Assembly: GCA_022842065.1 (NCBI GenBank) | Contig: JALHQH010000005.1 | Span: forward strand, 124,001 to 188,000 | Direction of reading: 5' to 3' | Length of the DNA: 64,000 bases | Source: Caldilineaceae bacterium | GTDB taxonomy: Bacteria > Chloroflexota > Anaerolineae > Caldilineales > Caldilineaceae | Part shown: positions 25,888 through 34,770 of the stretch, in pieces | Numbering within the stretch: position 1 is the first letter of the stretch | How the letters are laid out: each line of letters starts with the position of its first letter | Position numbers and translations under genes: made by a program | Notes under the pieces: generated by a model | Databases searched by the model: none | What the model was told of the DNA's origin: nothing | The model's input: the letters and a program-made list of their open reading frames with translations, nothing else

Positions 25888-27789
25888 TCATAAAGTTGTT
25901 TTAAAAAATTCGGTGATCCGGTTGTAGCAGATCACCTTATTGGTAAACTTCAGCACATCGTGCCCTTCGTCGCTGAAGACAAGATAGTCGATCTGCTTGC
26001 CCTGTTGCCGTAACGTCTCCACCAGATCGCGCGATTCCTGTTCAACCACGCGCGGGTCATTGGCCCCTTGGATCACCAACATGGGGCAAGCCAGGTTGTG
26101 CAGATGCGTGCTGGGCGAGCGTTCGGTGAGAAAATCCTTGTCCTTTTCCGGGTGACCAAGCGCCTGATAGAAGTAAGTCTTCCACGTTTCGGGAATGCGC
26201 CGCATAAACGAGAAGAGGTCATACGGCCCAAACATATCGATGGCACCTTGCCACAGTTCCGGGTGGCGACCGGCCAAGGTCAACGTCATATAGCCGCCGT
26301 AAGATCGCCCCATCACCCCGGCGCGGTCGAGATCCAGCCGCTCATCCTGGCGTAAGTGGGCAAAGGCGGCGACATGGTCAAGGCGATCTTCGCCCCCCCA
26401 GTCATGATCGACCTGTTTCATATAGGCCATCCCATAGCCACTACTGCCACGCACATTGGGCACCCAGACGGCAAACCCATTGAGGGTCAAAAATTGAATC
26501 AATGGCATGGAAAACCAGGTGAAATCGGGCCGTTCCTGGCTCTGTGGCCCGCCGTGGATGTAAAAGATCACTGGCCGTTTGCCCGTGTAACCTAACGCCG
26601 GGGCGGGCAGGTAAAGGCGGGCTGAAATGCGTAATCCATCGTGGCTGATGTAGGCAGCCTCTTCGCCCGGTGCCAGCAGATCAGCGGCAATACCCAACAG
26701 GCGTTCCTGGGTCTGCTGGTGTACTTGGTCATCAGGGGCCACAATGTAAAGCTGGGCCGGTGACGTGGCGGTAGAAAAGGCCAACGCATAGCGCCCACTG
26801 GGCTTGTCATACTGCAGCGATTCGACCACGCCACCGGCCAATACCCCTTCCCCACAGACGACACGGTCAATCGTCAGCGTCAGGGCTGCTTCATCAAACG
26901 CTCCTTCATAAACCCACGACACCCCATCAATGTTATAGGTGAGGATGTAACGCACCGCGTTACCTGCCTGGAAATTGGTCAACTCGCCACTGCCGGTGTG
27001 TACCAAACCCCGAATTGTAATCGGCTGCAACTGTTCCGGGTTGATCAGATCAAGATAACCGAGCCCATAACAATCTTCAAAGAGTGAAGTTGTCACCAGG
27101 AAATTGCCCTGTTGGGTAAATTCGCCGACGCCAAAGCCGGTGAGCGCATATTGTTCGTCTGGTTGCCGTTGATCCAACGGCGTGCCGTAGAGCAGGGCGC
27201 GTTCGCCCTTGTCTGGCTGCCACTGGTAGAGCACGCTATCACCCATTGTGTAAGAATCGGCCAAAATCACCTGCGAAAAATCAGCACTGACCCCATCCGG
27301 ATAGTTGTTGTAGGGGCTGCTGCCCAGTGAAGTGATTTCCAGCGTCGCCAGGTTGACCAGCATGGTATGGCTCAGCGCTTCTGTGCGCGGGTCAACCGAA
27401 AAGATCGCCAGGTTGCGTTCGGCATCACATTTAGCACAGACGATTTGCTGCCCGGCAAAGCGTGTACCAAAAACCGGTGTGGGCACGCCGCCGTCGATGG
27501 GGATAAAGGTAGGCTGATAATTTTCATCACCATTATCGTCGAGCATCACCAGAATCTTGCCCAAGCCAGGTAATACACGGTAGACCCCTTCCCCGCCGAT
27601 GAGATGCGGATTTTGCAGGGCGATATTGGGGGGCAATAAGGGTTGTGGCAGGCCACCGCCCACCGGCATGGCATAAAGGCTCAAGCGGCCGGACATGTCG
27701 CTGATAAAATAGATCTGCTCCCCAACCAGTTGTGGGGCTAGAAATTGGCGTGCTGCCAATAGGGATTCAATCCGAAAATTGGTTGTCAT
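25888..27789 (-). CDS. S9-family prolyl oligopeptidase-like serine peptidase
   Basis: The protein has about 633 residues. An N-terminal beta-propeller (about residues 1-350, with segments such as LVGEQIYFISDMSGRLSLY) is followed by an alpha/beta-hydrolase domain. The catalytic triad is visible: Ser in GRSYGGYMT, Asp in QGANDPRV, and His in DEGHDV. The oxyanion region YIHGGPQSQ is also present. No signal peptide is seen, so it is probably cytosolic and cleaves short peptides. The start is ATG 27789 (GAAGGAAG upstream); an upstream in-frame extension of 43 residues looks non-coding. Confidence 0.85.
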   Translation of the reverse strand: MTTNFRIESLLAARQFLAPQLVGEQIYFISDMSGRLSLYAMPVGGGLPQPLLPPNIALQNPHLIGGEGVYRVLPGLGKILVMLDDNGDENYQPTFIPIDGGVPTPVFGTRFAGQQIVCAKCDAERNLAIFSVDPRTEALSHTMLVNLATLEITSLGSSPYNNYPDGVSADFSQVILADSYTMGDSVLYQWQPDKGERALLYGTPLDQRQPDEQYALTGFGVGEFTQQGNFLVTTSLFEDCYGLGYLDLINPEQLQPITIRGLVHTGSGELTNFQAGNAVRYILTYNIDGVSWVYEGAFDEAALTLTIDRVVCGEGVLAGGVVESLQYDKPSGRYALAFSTATSPAQLYIVAPDDQVHQQTQERLLGIAADLLAPGEEAAYISHDGLRISARLYLPAPALGYTGKRPVIFYIHGGPQSQERPDFTWFSMPLIQFLTLNGFAVWVPNVRGSSGYGMAYMKQVDHDWGGEDRLDHVAAFAHLRQDERLDLDRAGVMGRSYGGYMTLTLAGRHPELWQGAIDMFGPYDLFSFMRRIPETWKTYFYQALGHPEKDKDFLTERSPSTHLHNLACPMLVIQGANDPRVVEQESRDLVETLRQQGKQIDYLVFSDEGHDVLKFTNKVICYNRITEFFKTTL

Positions 27790-28241
27790 CAGTAAACTTC
27801 CTTCATTCTCTTGCTGTACGACAAAAATATGGCACCGCGCCACGCTCTTTGATCCTACCCTGATGGCTGGCAACGGGATGGGTGATAGTGGCCAGACCCA
27901 ACTACCGCCAAAGCGCAATGCTTGATCCAGTTATAAATTACTGCCATCGTACCCCAACTTGTCCTTCCAGCCAATCAGCTACCGCCTATGTGGCTGTTAA
28001 TGACTTAAAAATTATTGCTTGTAATAGTTGCTTAAGGTCTGATTTGTGTGGCTTCTCGTGTAATGGATAACTTAATTGCTTGATTGAAAGTTTTCTGTAA
28101 TGGTAAGGCGTACAAAGAGTGTTGTATGCTCAAATTACGGTGCAATCCATGCAAATCTAAGTCGATTGACGTTTGTTGCAGTTGGACATGGGCTACGACC
28201 AATTATTGATCGTGATTTAAATCACAAAGGAGCAAATTTCG
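27790..28241. other. Divergent intergenic region
   Basis: The 452-nt space between the S9 peptidase gene (minus) and the subtilase gene (plus) contains no convincing gene. It becomes AT-rich toward the subtilase. A perfect palindrome lies at 28212-28225, and AAAGGAG (28226-28232) is the subtilase ribosome-binding site. Confidence 0.5.
28212..28225. promoter_or_regulatory. CRP/FNR-type palindrome before the subtilase gene
   Basis: GTGATTTAAATCAC is a perfect 14-bp palindrome of the form GTGA-N6-TCAC, the core of CRP/FNR-family operators. It lies directly against the ribosome-binding site, 17 nt before the ATG. A protein bound there would more likely repress than activate. The match may be by chance. 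Confidence 0.35.
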
Positions 28242-30965
28242 ATGAAAAAATGGCGAGCTTTTTGGTTGGTCATGGTGATTCTCAACCTGACCAGCTCGTT
28301 CGCTCTGCCGGCATCGGCGCAAACGGCTGGAACCCACCTGCAACCCCTTTTATTACAGGCTGCAGTTACCGATCCCGATGAACTACTGAGCGTAATTGTC
28401 CAAATGGATGGCGAAAAGGTCCTTTCTCCCCTACAGGTGACGACCTTGGGGGGGGAGCTGGTCCAGACGCTTTCAATCATTAATGCGTTTGTTGTGCATG
28501 GCCCTGCCCAAATGATGCCAGCCCTGGCGCGCGTAGACGGTGTGCGATGGATCTCGCTTGATGCCCCGGTTGCGCGCGTCAGTGAAGTAACCGCTGAAGA
28601 TAGCCTGCATTTTCGTGACGAATTTGATGGTATGACTTACGAAGGCAGCAATGGCCGCATGATTTGGTCCGGCCCTTGGCAAGAAGTGGGCGAAAATGAT
28701 GGCCCAATTGACGGCGATCTGGCGATTGCCACCTTTCTTGCCGGCACGCAACAGGGCTTACGCTTACAGGGAAGTAACAAGGGGATCTGGCGGCAGCTTG
28801 ATCTGTCGGTTGCCACTGCTGCCCAACTCACCTTTACCTACCGGCGTAAAGCCTTTGCCGACAGCGATGATTTGATCCGGGTCGAAGTCTCCCCTGATGG
28901 AGAAAGCAACTGGGTAACGCTTGACCAAATTGCTGGGCCGGCCTACGATGAGACGTTGCTGGCCGCACACTATGATCTCTCGGCCTACCTTTCCGCAGCC
29001 ACGACTGTGCGCTTCACCACCGGGCCAACGATGAGTGCCGATGCCCAATTTCATCTCGATCTGATCGATGTGGAAGTGAGTACGGGCCTGCCGGAACTGG
29101 AAAGTGAGCAAATTTCTGCAGAAGAAATCGCAGCACTAGCCGATGAAGAGTACAAAACGGCCTGGCAGGCGGCGTTTAACAACCGCGTTTACCTGCCCTT
29201 GATCGCCGGCAGCGACATTATCCAAGCTGCCCTGCCCGCTGCTGAGGCCGACGCCCTACAGGCTGCTACGGCGGCGGCGACCAATTATGTCTATGACACC
29301 ATGGAGACCGCGACTTGGTCCAATAATGTAGGCAACGTGGCCTGGGCTAGCAATTGGATTGAACTGGGCGAACCCTATGCATACACAACACCCACGGGTG
29401 GTGATGTCAAAATTGTGCGGCCGGCGCTGCTAAGTAGTAACCGCTGTCTCCAAATTGGCAATAGCAACAATGGCATCATGCGCAAGGTGAATCTGGCCAA
29501 CACGGAGAATGTCATCTTAAGTTTCGACTACAAGCGCGATTCGCTCGAGTGGAACGAATCTGTGGCTGTGCAGGTATCTAAAGATAACGGCGCGACATGG
29601 ACTGATCTGAGCTACCTCGCTGGTTGGTCGCATGATCTATTCTTCCTGTCGGCCAGTTACGACATTTCTGCCTATGCCTCTAGCCAGACTTACATTCGTT
29701 TTCTTTCTTCCGGCAACATGAACAATCTTGATAGTGTCTGTCTGGACGATATCAAAATTGCGTATACCCCCAAGCGTGCCTGTGCCAAGTGCATTGAAAG
29801 CACTGCGCTGCTTAACACTTATGTCCGTTCGATCAAGGCCGATGGGCTGTGGAATACTGCTGCCTATTTGCAGGGTGAAGGCATTACTGTGGCGGTGGTC
29901 GATAGTGGGATTGCGGATCATCCTGATTTGCGCGACGAAAATGGCAACAACCGGATCATCCAGCGTGTGCATATCAACCAGAGTGGTAGCAGTGATGACT
30001 TCTACGGTCACGGCACGCACATCGCCGGGACAATCGGCGGCCGTGGTGTTGAGTCGTCCGGCGGTTATATTGGGGTCGCACCCAGCGTTAAATTCGTTGA
30101 TGTCAAAGTGATGAATGACGCCGGGATGGGGACACTCGCCGCGGTCGTGGGTGGGTTGCAATGGATCTACGATAATCGGCAACTCTATAATATCCGTATT
30201 GTGAATATGTCACTGAATAGCACAGTGGCTGAATCCTACCATACCAGTCCACTCAACGCGGCGTTGGAGATTCTCTGGTTCAATGGGGTGACAGTGGTGG
30301 TTTCTGCCGGCAATAATGGGAGCACCAATGCCGGTAAGATCTATCCGCCGGCCAATGATCCCTTTGTGATCACCGTGGGCGCGGTTGACGAAAAAAGCAC
30401 GGTGGCGCTGACCGATGATTTGCTTGCCTCCTTCTCCGCCTATGGGACGACGATCGATGGCTTCGCCAAGCCCGACTTGGTGGCCCCAGGTAGCAATATC
30501 ATCGCGACGCTCTCGAGCGGTGACAACAACTTAGCGACCGAGCATCCCCTTAACAAAGTGACGGGTCTGCTCACAAATCTCTACTTCCGGATGTCTGGCA
30601 CCTCGATGGCGGCGGCTGTCGCAACGGGGGCGGTGGCCTTGCTGTTGCAAGACGAGCCCAACTTGACGCCGGATCAGGTCAAGTTCCGCCTGCAAGCCAC
30701 CGCTAACAAGAATTGGTCTGGCTATAACAACCAGAAGATGGGCGCTGGTTACCTCGATATTGCGGCAGCCGTGCAGGGTACAACGACCCAAAGCGCCAAT
30801 ACCGGGCTGGTCGCCAGCCGACTGCTCTGGACTGGCTCGACGCCGGTCATGTGGGGTAGTGTCAGTTGGAACAGTGTCAGTTGGAATTCGGTGAGTTGGA
30901 ACAGTGTCAGTTGGAATTCAGTTAGTTGGAACAGCGTCAGTTGGAACAGCGAGCATTGGGATTAA
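28242..30965 (+). CDS. Secreted subtilisin-like serine protease (S8) with SVSWNS tail repeats
   Basis: The protein has 907 residues. A signal peptide (residues 1-27, ending PASA) leads into an inhibitor-I9-like prodomain (about 30-115, VIVQMDGEKVLSPLQ). Two similar jelly-roll-like segments follow (about 125-285 and 350-510; both have a DTME/DEFDG-type start and LSFDYKR/LTFTYRR). The catalytic domain has Asp554 (VVDSGIAD), His590 (GHGTHIAGT) and Ser788 (SGTSMAAA). The last about 40 residues are tandem WNSVS pentapeptide repeats ending EHWD, a tail seen in secreted subtilases of Chloroflexota and actinobacteria and presumably used for surface retention. It should be an extracellular protease. 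SD AAAGGAG and ATG 28242 are clear. Confidence 0.9.
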   Translation: MKKWRAFWLVMVILNLTSSFALPASAQTAGTHLQPLLLQAAVTDPDELLSVIVQMDGEKVLSPLQVTTLGGELVQTLSIINAFVVHGPAQMMPALARVDGVRWISLDAPVARVSEVTAEDSLHFRDEFDGMTYEGSNGRMIWSGPWQEVGENDGPIDGDLAIATFLAGTQQGLRLQGSNKGIWRQLDLSVATAAQLTFTYRRKAFADSDDLIRVEVSPDGESNWVTLDQIAGPAYDETLLAAHYDLSAYLSAATTVRFTTGPTMSADAQFHLDLIDVEVSTGLPELESEQISAEEIAALADEEYKTAWQAAFNNRVYLPLIAGSDIIQAALPAAEADALQAATAAATNYVYDTMETATWSNNVGNVAWASNWIELGEPYAYTTPTGGDVKIVRPALLSSNRCLQIGNSNNGIMRKVNLANTENVILSFDYKRDSLEWNESVAVQVSKDNGATWTDLSYLAGWSHDLFFLSASYDISAYASSQTYIRFLSSGNMNNLDSVCLDDIKIAYTPKRACAKCIESTALLNTYVRSIKADGLWNTAAYLQGEGITVAVVDSGIADHPDLRDENGNNRIIQRVHINQSGSSDDFYGHGTHIAGTIGGRGVESSGGYIGVAPSVKFVDVKVMNDAGMGTLAAVVGGLQWIYDNRQLYNIRIVNMSLNSTVAESYHTSPLNAALEILWFNGVTVVVSAGNNGSTNAGKIYPPANDPFVITVGAVDEKSTVALTDDLLASFSAYGTTIDGFAKPDLVAPGSNIIATLSSGDNNLATEHPLNKVTGLLTNLYFRMSGTSMAAAVATGAVALLLQDEPNLTPDQVKFRLQATANKNWSGYNNQKMGAGYLDIAAAVQGTTTQSANTGLVASRLLWTGSTPVMWGSVSWNSVSWNSVSWNSVSWNSVSWNSVSWNSEHWD
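30850..30960 (+). repeat. In-gene tandem 15-nt repeat encoding SVSWN
   Basis: About seven copies of a 15-nt unit (AGTGTCAGTTGGAAC with silent changes) lie at the 3' end of the subtilase gene and encode SVSWN. A 15-nt tandem with unit TGTCATTGTTCAAAC occurs outside the gene at 31199-31247. Confidence 0.85.
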
Positions 30966-31033
30966 CCTAGCACGTCATTTGGGTTGTCGATCGGAAATGT
31001 CTTAATCCCCCATCACTCTAACCTGAGCCCTGC

Positions 31034-31076
31034 TTGAGACCCATCCTTTTAGTCGTTCAAAAAGAATGGGTCTCAA
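31034..31076. terminator. Hairpin after the subtilase gene
   Basis: TTGAGACCCATCCTTTT (31034-31050) pairs with AAAAGAATGGGTCTCAA (31060-31076), with one mismatch. It is about 70 nt after the subtilase stop and is probably its terminator, although no U-tract follows the right arm. Confidence 0.5.
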
Positions 31077-31198
31077 CACAATCGCCCTGTTGGCAACGCA
31101 AACGACAGATGATCAATCAAGAACCTGTCGTAAATGGAGTATAACGTCAAATGTATTTACTGATCGCCTACTTGCTGCAAGCAAGCACTTATTTCACT

Positions 31199-31247
31199 GT
31201 CATTGTTCAAACTGTCATTGTTCAAACTGTCATTGTTCAAACTGTCA
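31199..31247 (+). repeat. Tandem 15-nt repeat (TGTCATTGTTCAAAC x3)
   Basis: Three perfect 15-nt units are followed by a partial one, continuing into TGTCAATTGGAATTGAGTGAG. That last piece resembles the subtilase tail DNA (TGTCAGTTGGAATTCGGTGAG). Period and partial sequence agree with the tail repeat 250 nt upstream, so it may be a decayed copy. Confidence 0.7.
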
Positions 31248-31282
31248 ATTGGAATTGAGTGAGTACTGACACGCGTTTGTCT

Positions 31283-31360
31283 GCGGCCTTATGCGCCGTT
31301 GCTCGTCTTGGCATGCAGATAAGATGTCGTGCCACGACGAGCAACGGCGCATAAGGCCGC
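31283..31360. repeat. Long perfect inverted repeat (25-bp arms)
   Basis: The arms at 31283-31307 and 31336-31360 are perfect 25-bp complements (GCGGCCTTATGCGCC...). The inner loop also pairs (TGGCA with TGCCA). The high GC in an AT-rich neighbourhood suggests an inserted repeat element. Confidence 0.8.
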
Positions 31361-32013
31361 GCTCGCTCTTTGACAGTCGCATGCGTCCTTGTGGGCAACT
31401 GTTGCCTGCCGTGCCGCCGCTTGCCGATTAGCTTCGTCGATTTTCTCCCTCCTACTCCTCATTTCAACCTGATGGCACCTCCTCCTTGGTGCAGATAAAG
31501 TCCAAACTGCAGCACGAATTCCTCTCGATTTGTCGTAGATGATTAATGGCCTGCTGCCAATTGGCCGCACCTCAATCTGGCTACCCCTCCTTCTAAACTT
31601 ATGGCTGCCTGTAGATGAATATAACGTAAGTATGGTGCAACTGTTGCGGGCAATAAGCATTACATTAGTTCGCCCGAAATCTAGCTGTTGTACCAATTTC
31701 TATCGGCAAAAGCAATGATTGTTTTCAGACGATATATTTGCTATTGTATATATTAATTACGCAAATGTAAGCTTAAAAAATATAGCGTAACTTAATTCAC
31801 TTTGCATCGTCATTTACTAATAATTAAGAATAGATTCACCGATTAGTAATTAATTGAATTGAACAATGTTCGCCTCAATTTGTAAGTTTTTTGACGATTC
31901 GTATGATAGCCGTATGGTTTCCGTATGGTTTTGAACGCAAAACAACAAAGAAATTAGAATTTACTAGTTAACCAGTATATCTTTGAATAACTGATATATT
32001 AAAACTTAGACGG

Positions 32014-32061
32014 CTAGGCATGGTCAGCTCGCTAAATTGTTTGCGAGCTGACCATGCCTAG
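32014..32061. repeat. Perfect inverted repeat (19-bp arms)
   Basis: CTAGGCATGGTCAGCTCGC (32014-32032) and its exact complement (32043-32061) enclose a 10-nt loop. It is placed in AT-rich DNA about 230 nt before the next start codon. It could be a leader hairpin or an operator. Confidence 0.75.
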
Positions 32062-32292
32062 GTAAATAAAATTTGTTGGTTAACTAAAGTTTGGCTGCTT
32101 TGCAATCTACCCCATCATCGATTGTCCGCAACCATTTGCAGAACAACTAAAACTTTAGTGTGATGACAATTGAACGTTTTGTTCAGGGCGGGCACCACCG
32201 CGCTTACAGTAACGCGTCAACTGTCATTTTGGCGGTCTTTATTTTTGTATGCATCACACCAATTAGTTAGGTAAAAAAGGAGAAAAGGCTCA

Positions 32293-33726
32293 ATGAAATT
32301 GTTTAACCGTCTGTTTGTCGTGGCCATGCTGTTGTGCTTGCTGCTGGTAATCGTGGCCAGGCAAGTCGCCTCTGCGGCTATGGCGCGGCCTCAAGAAGTG
32401 GGCAAAGCTGTTGACGAAGCGACCAATGCCACTGAATTGCTGGTTTTTGGGGTTAACCGCGCCGTTACACGCAGTGATCGCGGCTTCCCGCGCGATGATC
32501 CGCCTATGCCGGCCGCCAATGGTAATTGGTTCGCTCCCGTCAACTTTGCCGAAGGCACTTTCTATTACCGCGTTCAGGTCCGCAACCAGCCACGCCCACA
32601 AAATATGAAAATTCAATTTTGTGCCTGGCAGGACCAATTTGTCTTAGAGAGTTGTGGCAGTACGGCCAATGTGAGCGGTAATGCGGGAACCGTTGTCACC
32701 TGGAGCCAACCGGTTGACGAAATTTGGAAGAAAGATAATATTGGCATTGATTGGCGACGGCCGCGTCAGCGCTATGGCATCGCGATTAAGAACTCACAGG
32801 GGCTGCCGGTCAGTGACTTTCTGGGGTGGAACTGGTTTGGGGAAAACCCGGATCATTGGTACCCCCTTGATACCTGTATATCCGTCGTGGTCGTTGCAAA
32901 GGGTGCAACCTTCAGTGGTTGGCAGAACTATGGCTGTGGTGGCGGGGGTAACCCAACCGCAACGCCGACCCCAGCTGGGCCTACCCCAACGCGGACACCG
33001 ACCCCCATTGGCCCGACTCCTACCGCTACCCCAATCAGCCCAACGCCGACACCTACCCCAGGCGGTGGTACCTGTACACCAGTCGCTGGTAATCTGCTGC
33101 AAAATGCCAGTTTTGAAAACAATCTTAATTCCTGGCGGTTCCATGCCAGAAACATCGGCTCATGGCAGACGACCACCCCGGCCTACGAATGTGCTAAAGC
33201 GCTCCGGATCCAAATTAACCAAAGATCTAACAATACGCAGCTTTATCAAACCGGGATGCCACTAGAGCCTAACAGCCGTTATCGCCTAAGTTTTGCCGCT
33301 TACACGACGCGCGGGCAGGATTTGGGCGTCTATCTGCACAAACATGGTGCCCCTTATACGAACTACGGGTTAGCTGTTCACCAAGTCAATTTGCAACAAG
33401 GCTGGCAACGCTATACTGTCGACTTTACCACTAATGGCTTCTCGGGAACGACCACTGCTGGTCGATTACGCTTCTGGTTAGCACCTTTTGCCCAGCCCAA
33501 CGATGAGTATTTCATTGATGGGATTAGCCTGGTGAAACTGACTGGTAACGTGGCGGCGTCGGATACGCAAGCTGATCCGCTGGTCGTAGCGTTGCCTGAT
33601 GGGAGCATGTTGATTGGACTCAGCGAAGCTGAATTCGATCACAGCCTCGTTGATCTGACTGATGATGGTAATCTTGTCGATGAAGTACTGGAGCATCAGA
33701 TCTTCCTGCCAACTGTATTGAACTAA
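32293..33726 (+). CDS. Secreted protein with Pro/Thr linker and C-terminal CBM_4_9-like module
   Basis: The protein has 477 residues. A signal peptide (about residues 1-35, hydrophobic core LLCLLLVIVA) precedes an unrecognised globular domain (about 50-215) with several Cys and Trp residues. A Pro/Thr-rich linker (about 218-258) follows, then a jelly-roll module (about 262-415) beginning LLQNASFENNLNSW. It has the LxNxxFE...W...YRLSF...F.I.DGISLV pattern of CBM4/9-type carbohydrate-binding modules. The C-terminal 60 residues are acidic. No catalytic motif is visible. It probably binds extracellular polysaccharide or the cell surface. SD AAAAAGGAG supports the start. Confidence 0.75.
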   Translation: MKLFNRLFVVAMLLCLLLVIVARQVASAAMARPQEVGKAVDEATNATELLVFGVNRAVTRSDRGFPRDDPPMPAANGNWFAPVNFAEGTFYYRVQVRNQPRPQNMKIQFCAWQDQFVLESCGSTANVSGNAGTVVTWSQPVDEIWKKDNIGIDWRRPRQRYGIAIKNSQGLPVSDFLGWNWFGENPDHWYPLDTCISVVVVAKGATFSGWQNYGCGGGGNPTATPTPAGPTPTRTPTPIGPTPTATPISPTPTPTPGGGTCTPVAGNLLQNASFENNLNSWRFHARNIGSWQTTTPAYECAKALRIQINQRSNNTQLYQTGMPLEPNSRYRLSFAAYTTRGQDLGVYLHKHGAPYTNYGLAVHQVNLQQGWQRYTVDFTTNGFSGTTTAGRLRFWLAPFAQPNDEYFIDGISLVKLTGNVAASDTQADPLVVALPDGSMLIGLSEAEFDHSLVDLTDDGNLVDEVLEHQIFLPTVLN

Positions 33727-33755
33727 GCGGCAATTGCCTTAAGCCAACATCTGCC

Positions 33756-33818
33756 AGAAGAGCGCAATCTATCATTCCGCCCAGCGTCGCGCGAAGGAAT
33801 GACAGATTGCGCTCTTCT
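33756..33818 (+). terminator. Long hairpin between secreted-protein and aldolase genes
   Basis: The arms at 33756-33778 and 33796-33818 (AGAAGAGCGCAATCT... and complement) pair over 23 bp with one mismatch. The right arm ends TCTTCTTAG, about 30 nt after the upstream stop codon. It is probably the terminator of the 32293 gene. Confidence 0.65.
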
Positions 33819-33872
33819 TAGTATAATGGTTTCATCTGTGCAAGATAAATACCCATAGAAAGCAAAAATCAG

Positions 33873-34655
33873 ATGAAACCTAATCGTTGTAAACAACTGC
33901 TTGCCCAGGGCAAGGTGCCTGTTGGCCACATGATCGGCGAGTTTGGGACCCGTGGCCTGGCCCAAATCCTGGATACCGCTGATCTGGACTTTGTGCTCCT
34001 CGATACTGAACACGCCCCCTTTACGCCTGCCCAGCTTGCCGATCTCGTCGCCTGGTTCAAAGTAACGACGATTGCCCCCTTTGTGCGCATTCCCCAAGTC
34101 GATTACCACTTTATTGCCCGCACCCTTGACTTGGGCGCGCTGGGTATTATGGTCCCCAATGTAAAAACGGCGGCCCAGGCCAAGGCGATCATCAATGCCG
34201 CCAAATATGCGCCGCTGGGCGACCGCGGGGTTATTATGGGCAATGCCCAAACCGATTATAAAGGGGTGACCCCGGCTGATTTTATGGCCTATGCCAATGA
34301 AAATACGACGATCATCTGCCAGATCGAAAGTGTAGAAGGTATGGAAAATCTCGAAGCGATTGCCCAAACCCCAGGGGTCGATGTGCTCTGGGTCGGCCAC
34401 TTTGATCTCACTAACTCGATGGGGATCCCCGGCGATTTTGCTGACCCGCGTTTTATCGATGCCCTTAAGCGGGTGGTGGCAGTCGCACGCCAATATGGGT
34501 TGGGGGCCGGCATCCAACCAGGGACCATGGCCCAAGCACAAGAGTGGATGGCGTTTGGTTACAATGTGATTTCCTATGGCATCGACTTTGGGGTCTACGC
34601 CGGCGCGATGAAACAGGCAGTGACTGATGTGCGCGCATTAGCTGTGTCTAAATAG
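33873..34655 (+). CDS. HpcH/HpaI-family class II aldolase
   Basis: The protein has 260 residues. It shows the metal-dependent pyruvate-aldolase pattern: DFVLLDTEHAP (with the catalytic His), PFVRIPQ (Arg), LGALGIMVPNV, CQIESVEG (metal ligand Glu) and VLWVGHFDLTNSMG (Asp ligand). Members cleave 2-keto-3-deoxy sugar acids or 4-hydroxy-2-oxo-acids to pyruvate and an aldehyde. The next gene is a galactarate/altronate-dehydratase-like protein, which supports action on a keto-deoxy-sugar acid (GarL-like). The exact substrate is unresolved. An iterated-octamer hairpin begins right after the stop codon. Confidence 0.85.
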   Translation: MKPNRCKQLLAQGKVPVGHMIGEFGTRGLAQILDTADLDFVLLDTEHAPFTPAQLADLVAWFKVTTIAPFVRIPQVDYHFIARTLDLGALGIMVPNVKTAAQAKAIINAAKYAPLGDRGVIMGNAQTDYKGVTPADFMAYANENTTIICQIESVEGMENLEAIAQTPGVDVLWVGHFDLTNSMGIPGDFADPRFIDALKRVVAVARQYGLGAGIQPGTMAQAQEWMAFGYNVISYGIDFGVYAGAMKQAVTDVRALAVSK

Positions 34656-34744
34656 TGCAGGGTGGCATGGTTGCAGAGTGGCAAAGTTATAAAACCCGCT
34701 GCTACCCTGCCACTCTGCAACTTTGCAACTCTGCCACCCTTGCT
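34656..34744. repeat. Iterated-octamer hairpin element (GCAGGGTG/GCAAAGTT units)
   Basis: The left arm reads as four octamers (GCAGGGTG, GCATGGTT, GCAGAGTG, GCAAAGTT). The right arm has the complementary series (CTGCCACT, CTGCAACT, TTGCAACT, CTGCCACC). It begins directly after the aldolase stop codon and ends about 26 nt before the dehydratase start, filling most of the gap. Confidence 0.85.
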
Positions 34745-34770
34745 TACTTATCGATCAGAGGAACCAACCC

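Larger units (their letters stand above)
30966..32292. other. 1.3-kb hairpin-rich, partly AT-rich intergenic region
   Basis: No convincing gene lies here. It holds three long perfect or near-perfect inverted repeats (31034-31076, 31283-31360 and 32014-32061) and a 15-nt tandem repeat at 31199-31247. From about 31690 to 32130 it is strongly AT-rich compared with the genes around it. A 408-nt minus-strand ORF (31289-31696) shows no domain and covers an inverted repeat. The 3' end carries AAAAAAGGAG, the ribosome-binding site of the next gene. It probably includes a long promoter/leader for the secreted protein gene at 32293. Confidence 0.5.

Noticed and set aside
31289..31696. 135-codon minus-strand ORF in the 1.3-kb gap
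   Set aside because: Low-quality composition, overlaps a long inverted repeat, no start signal or domain.
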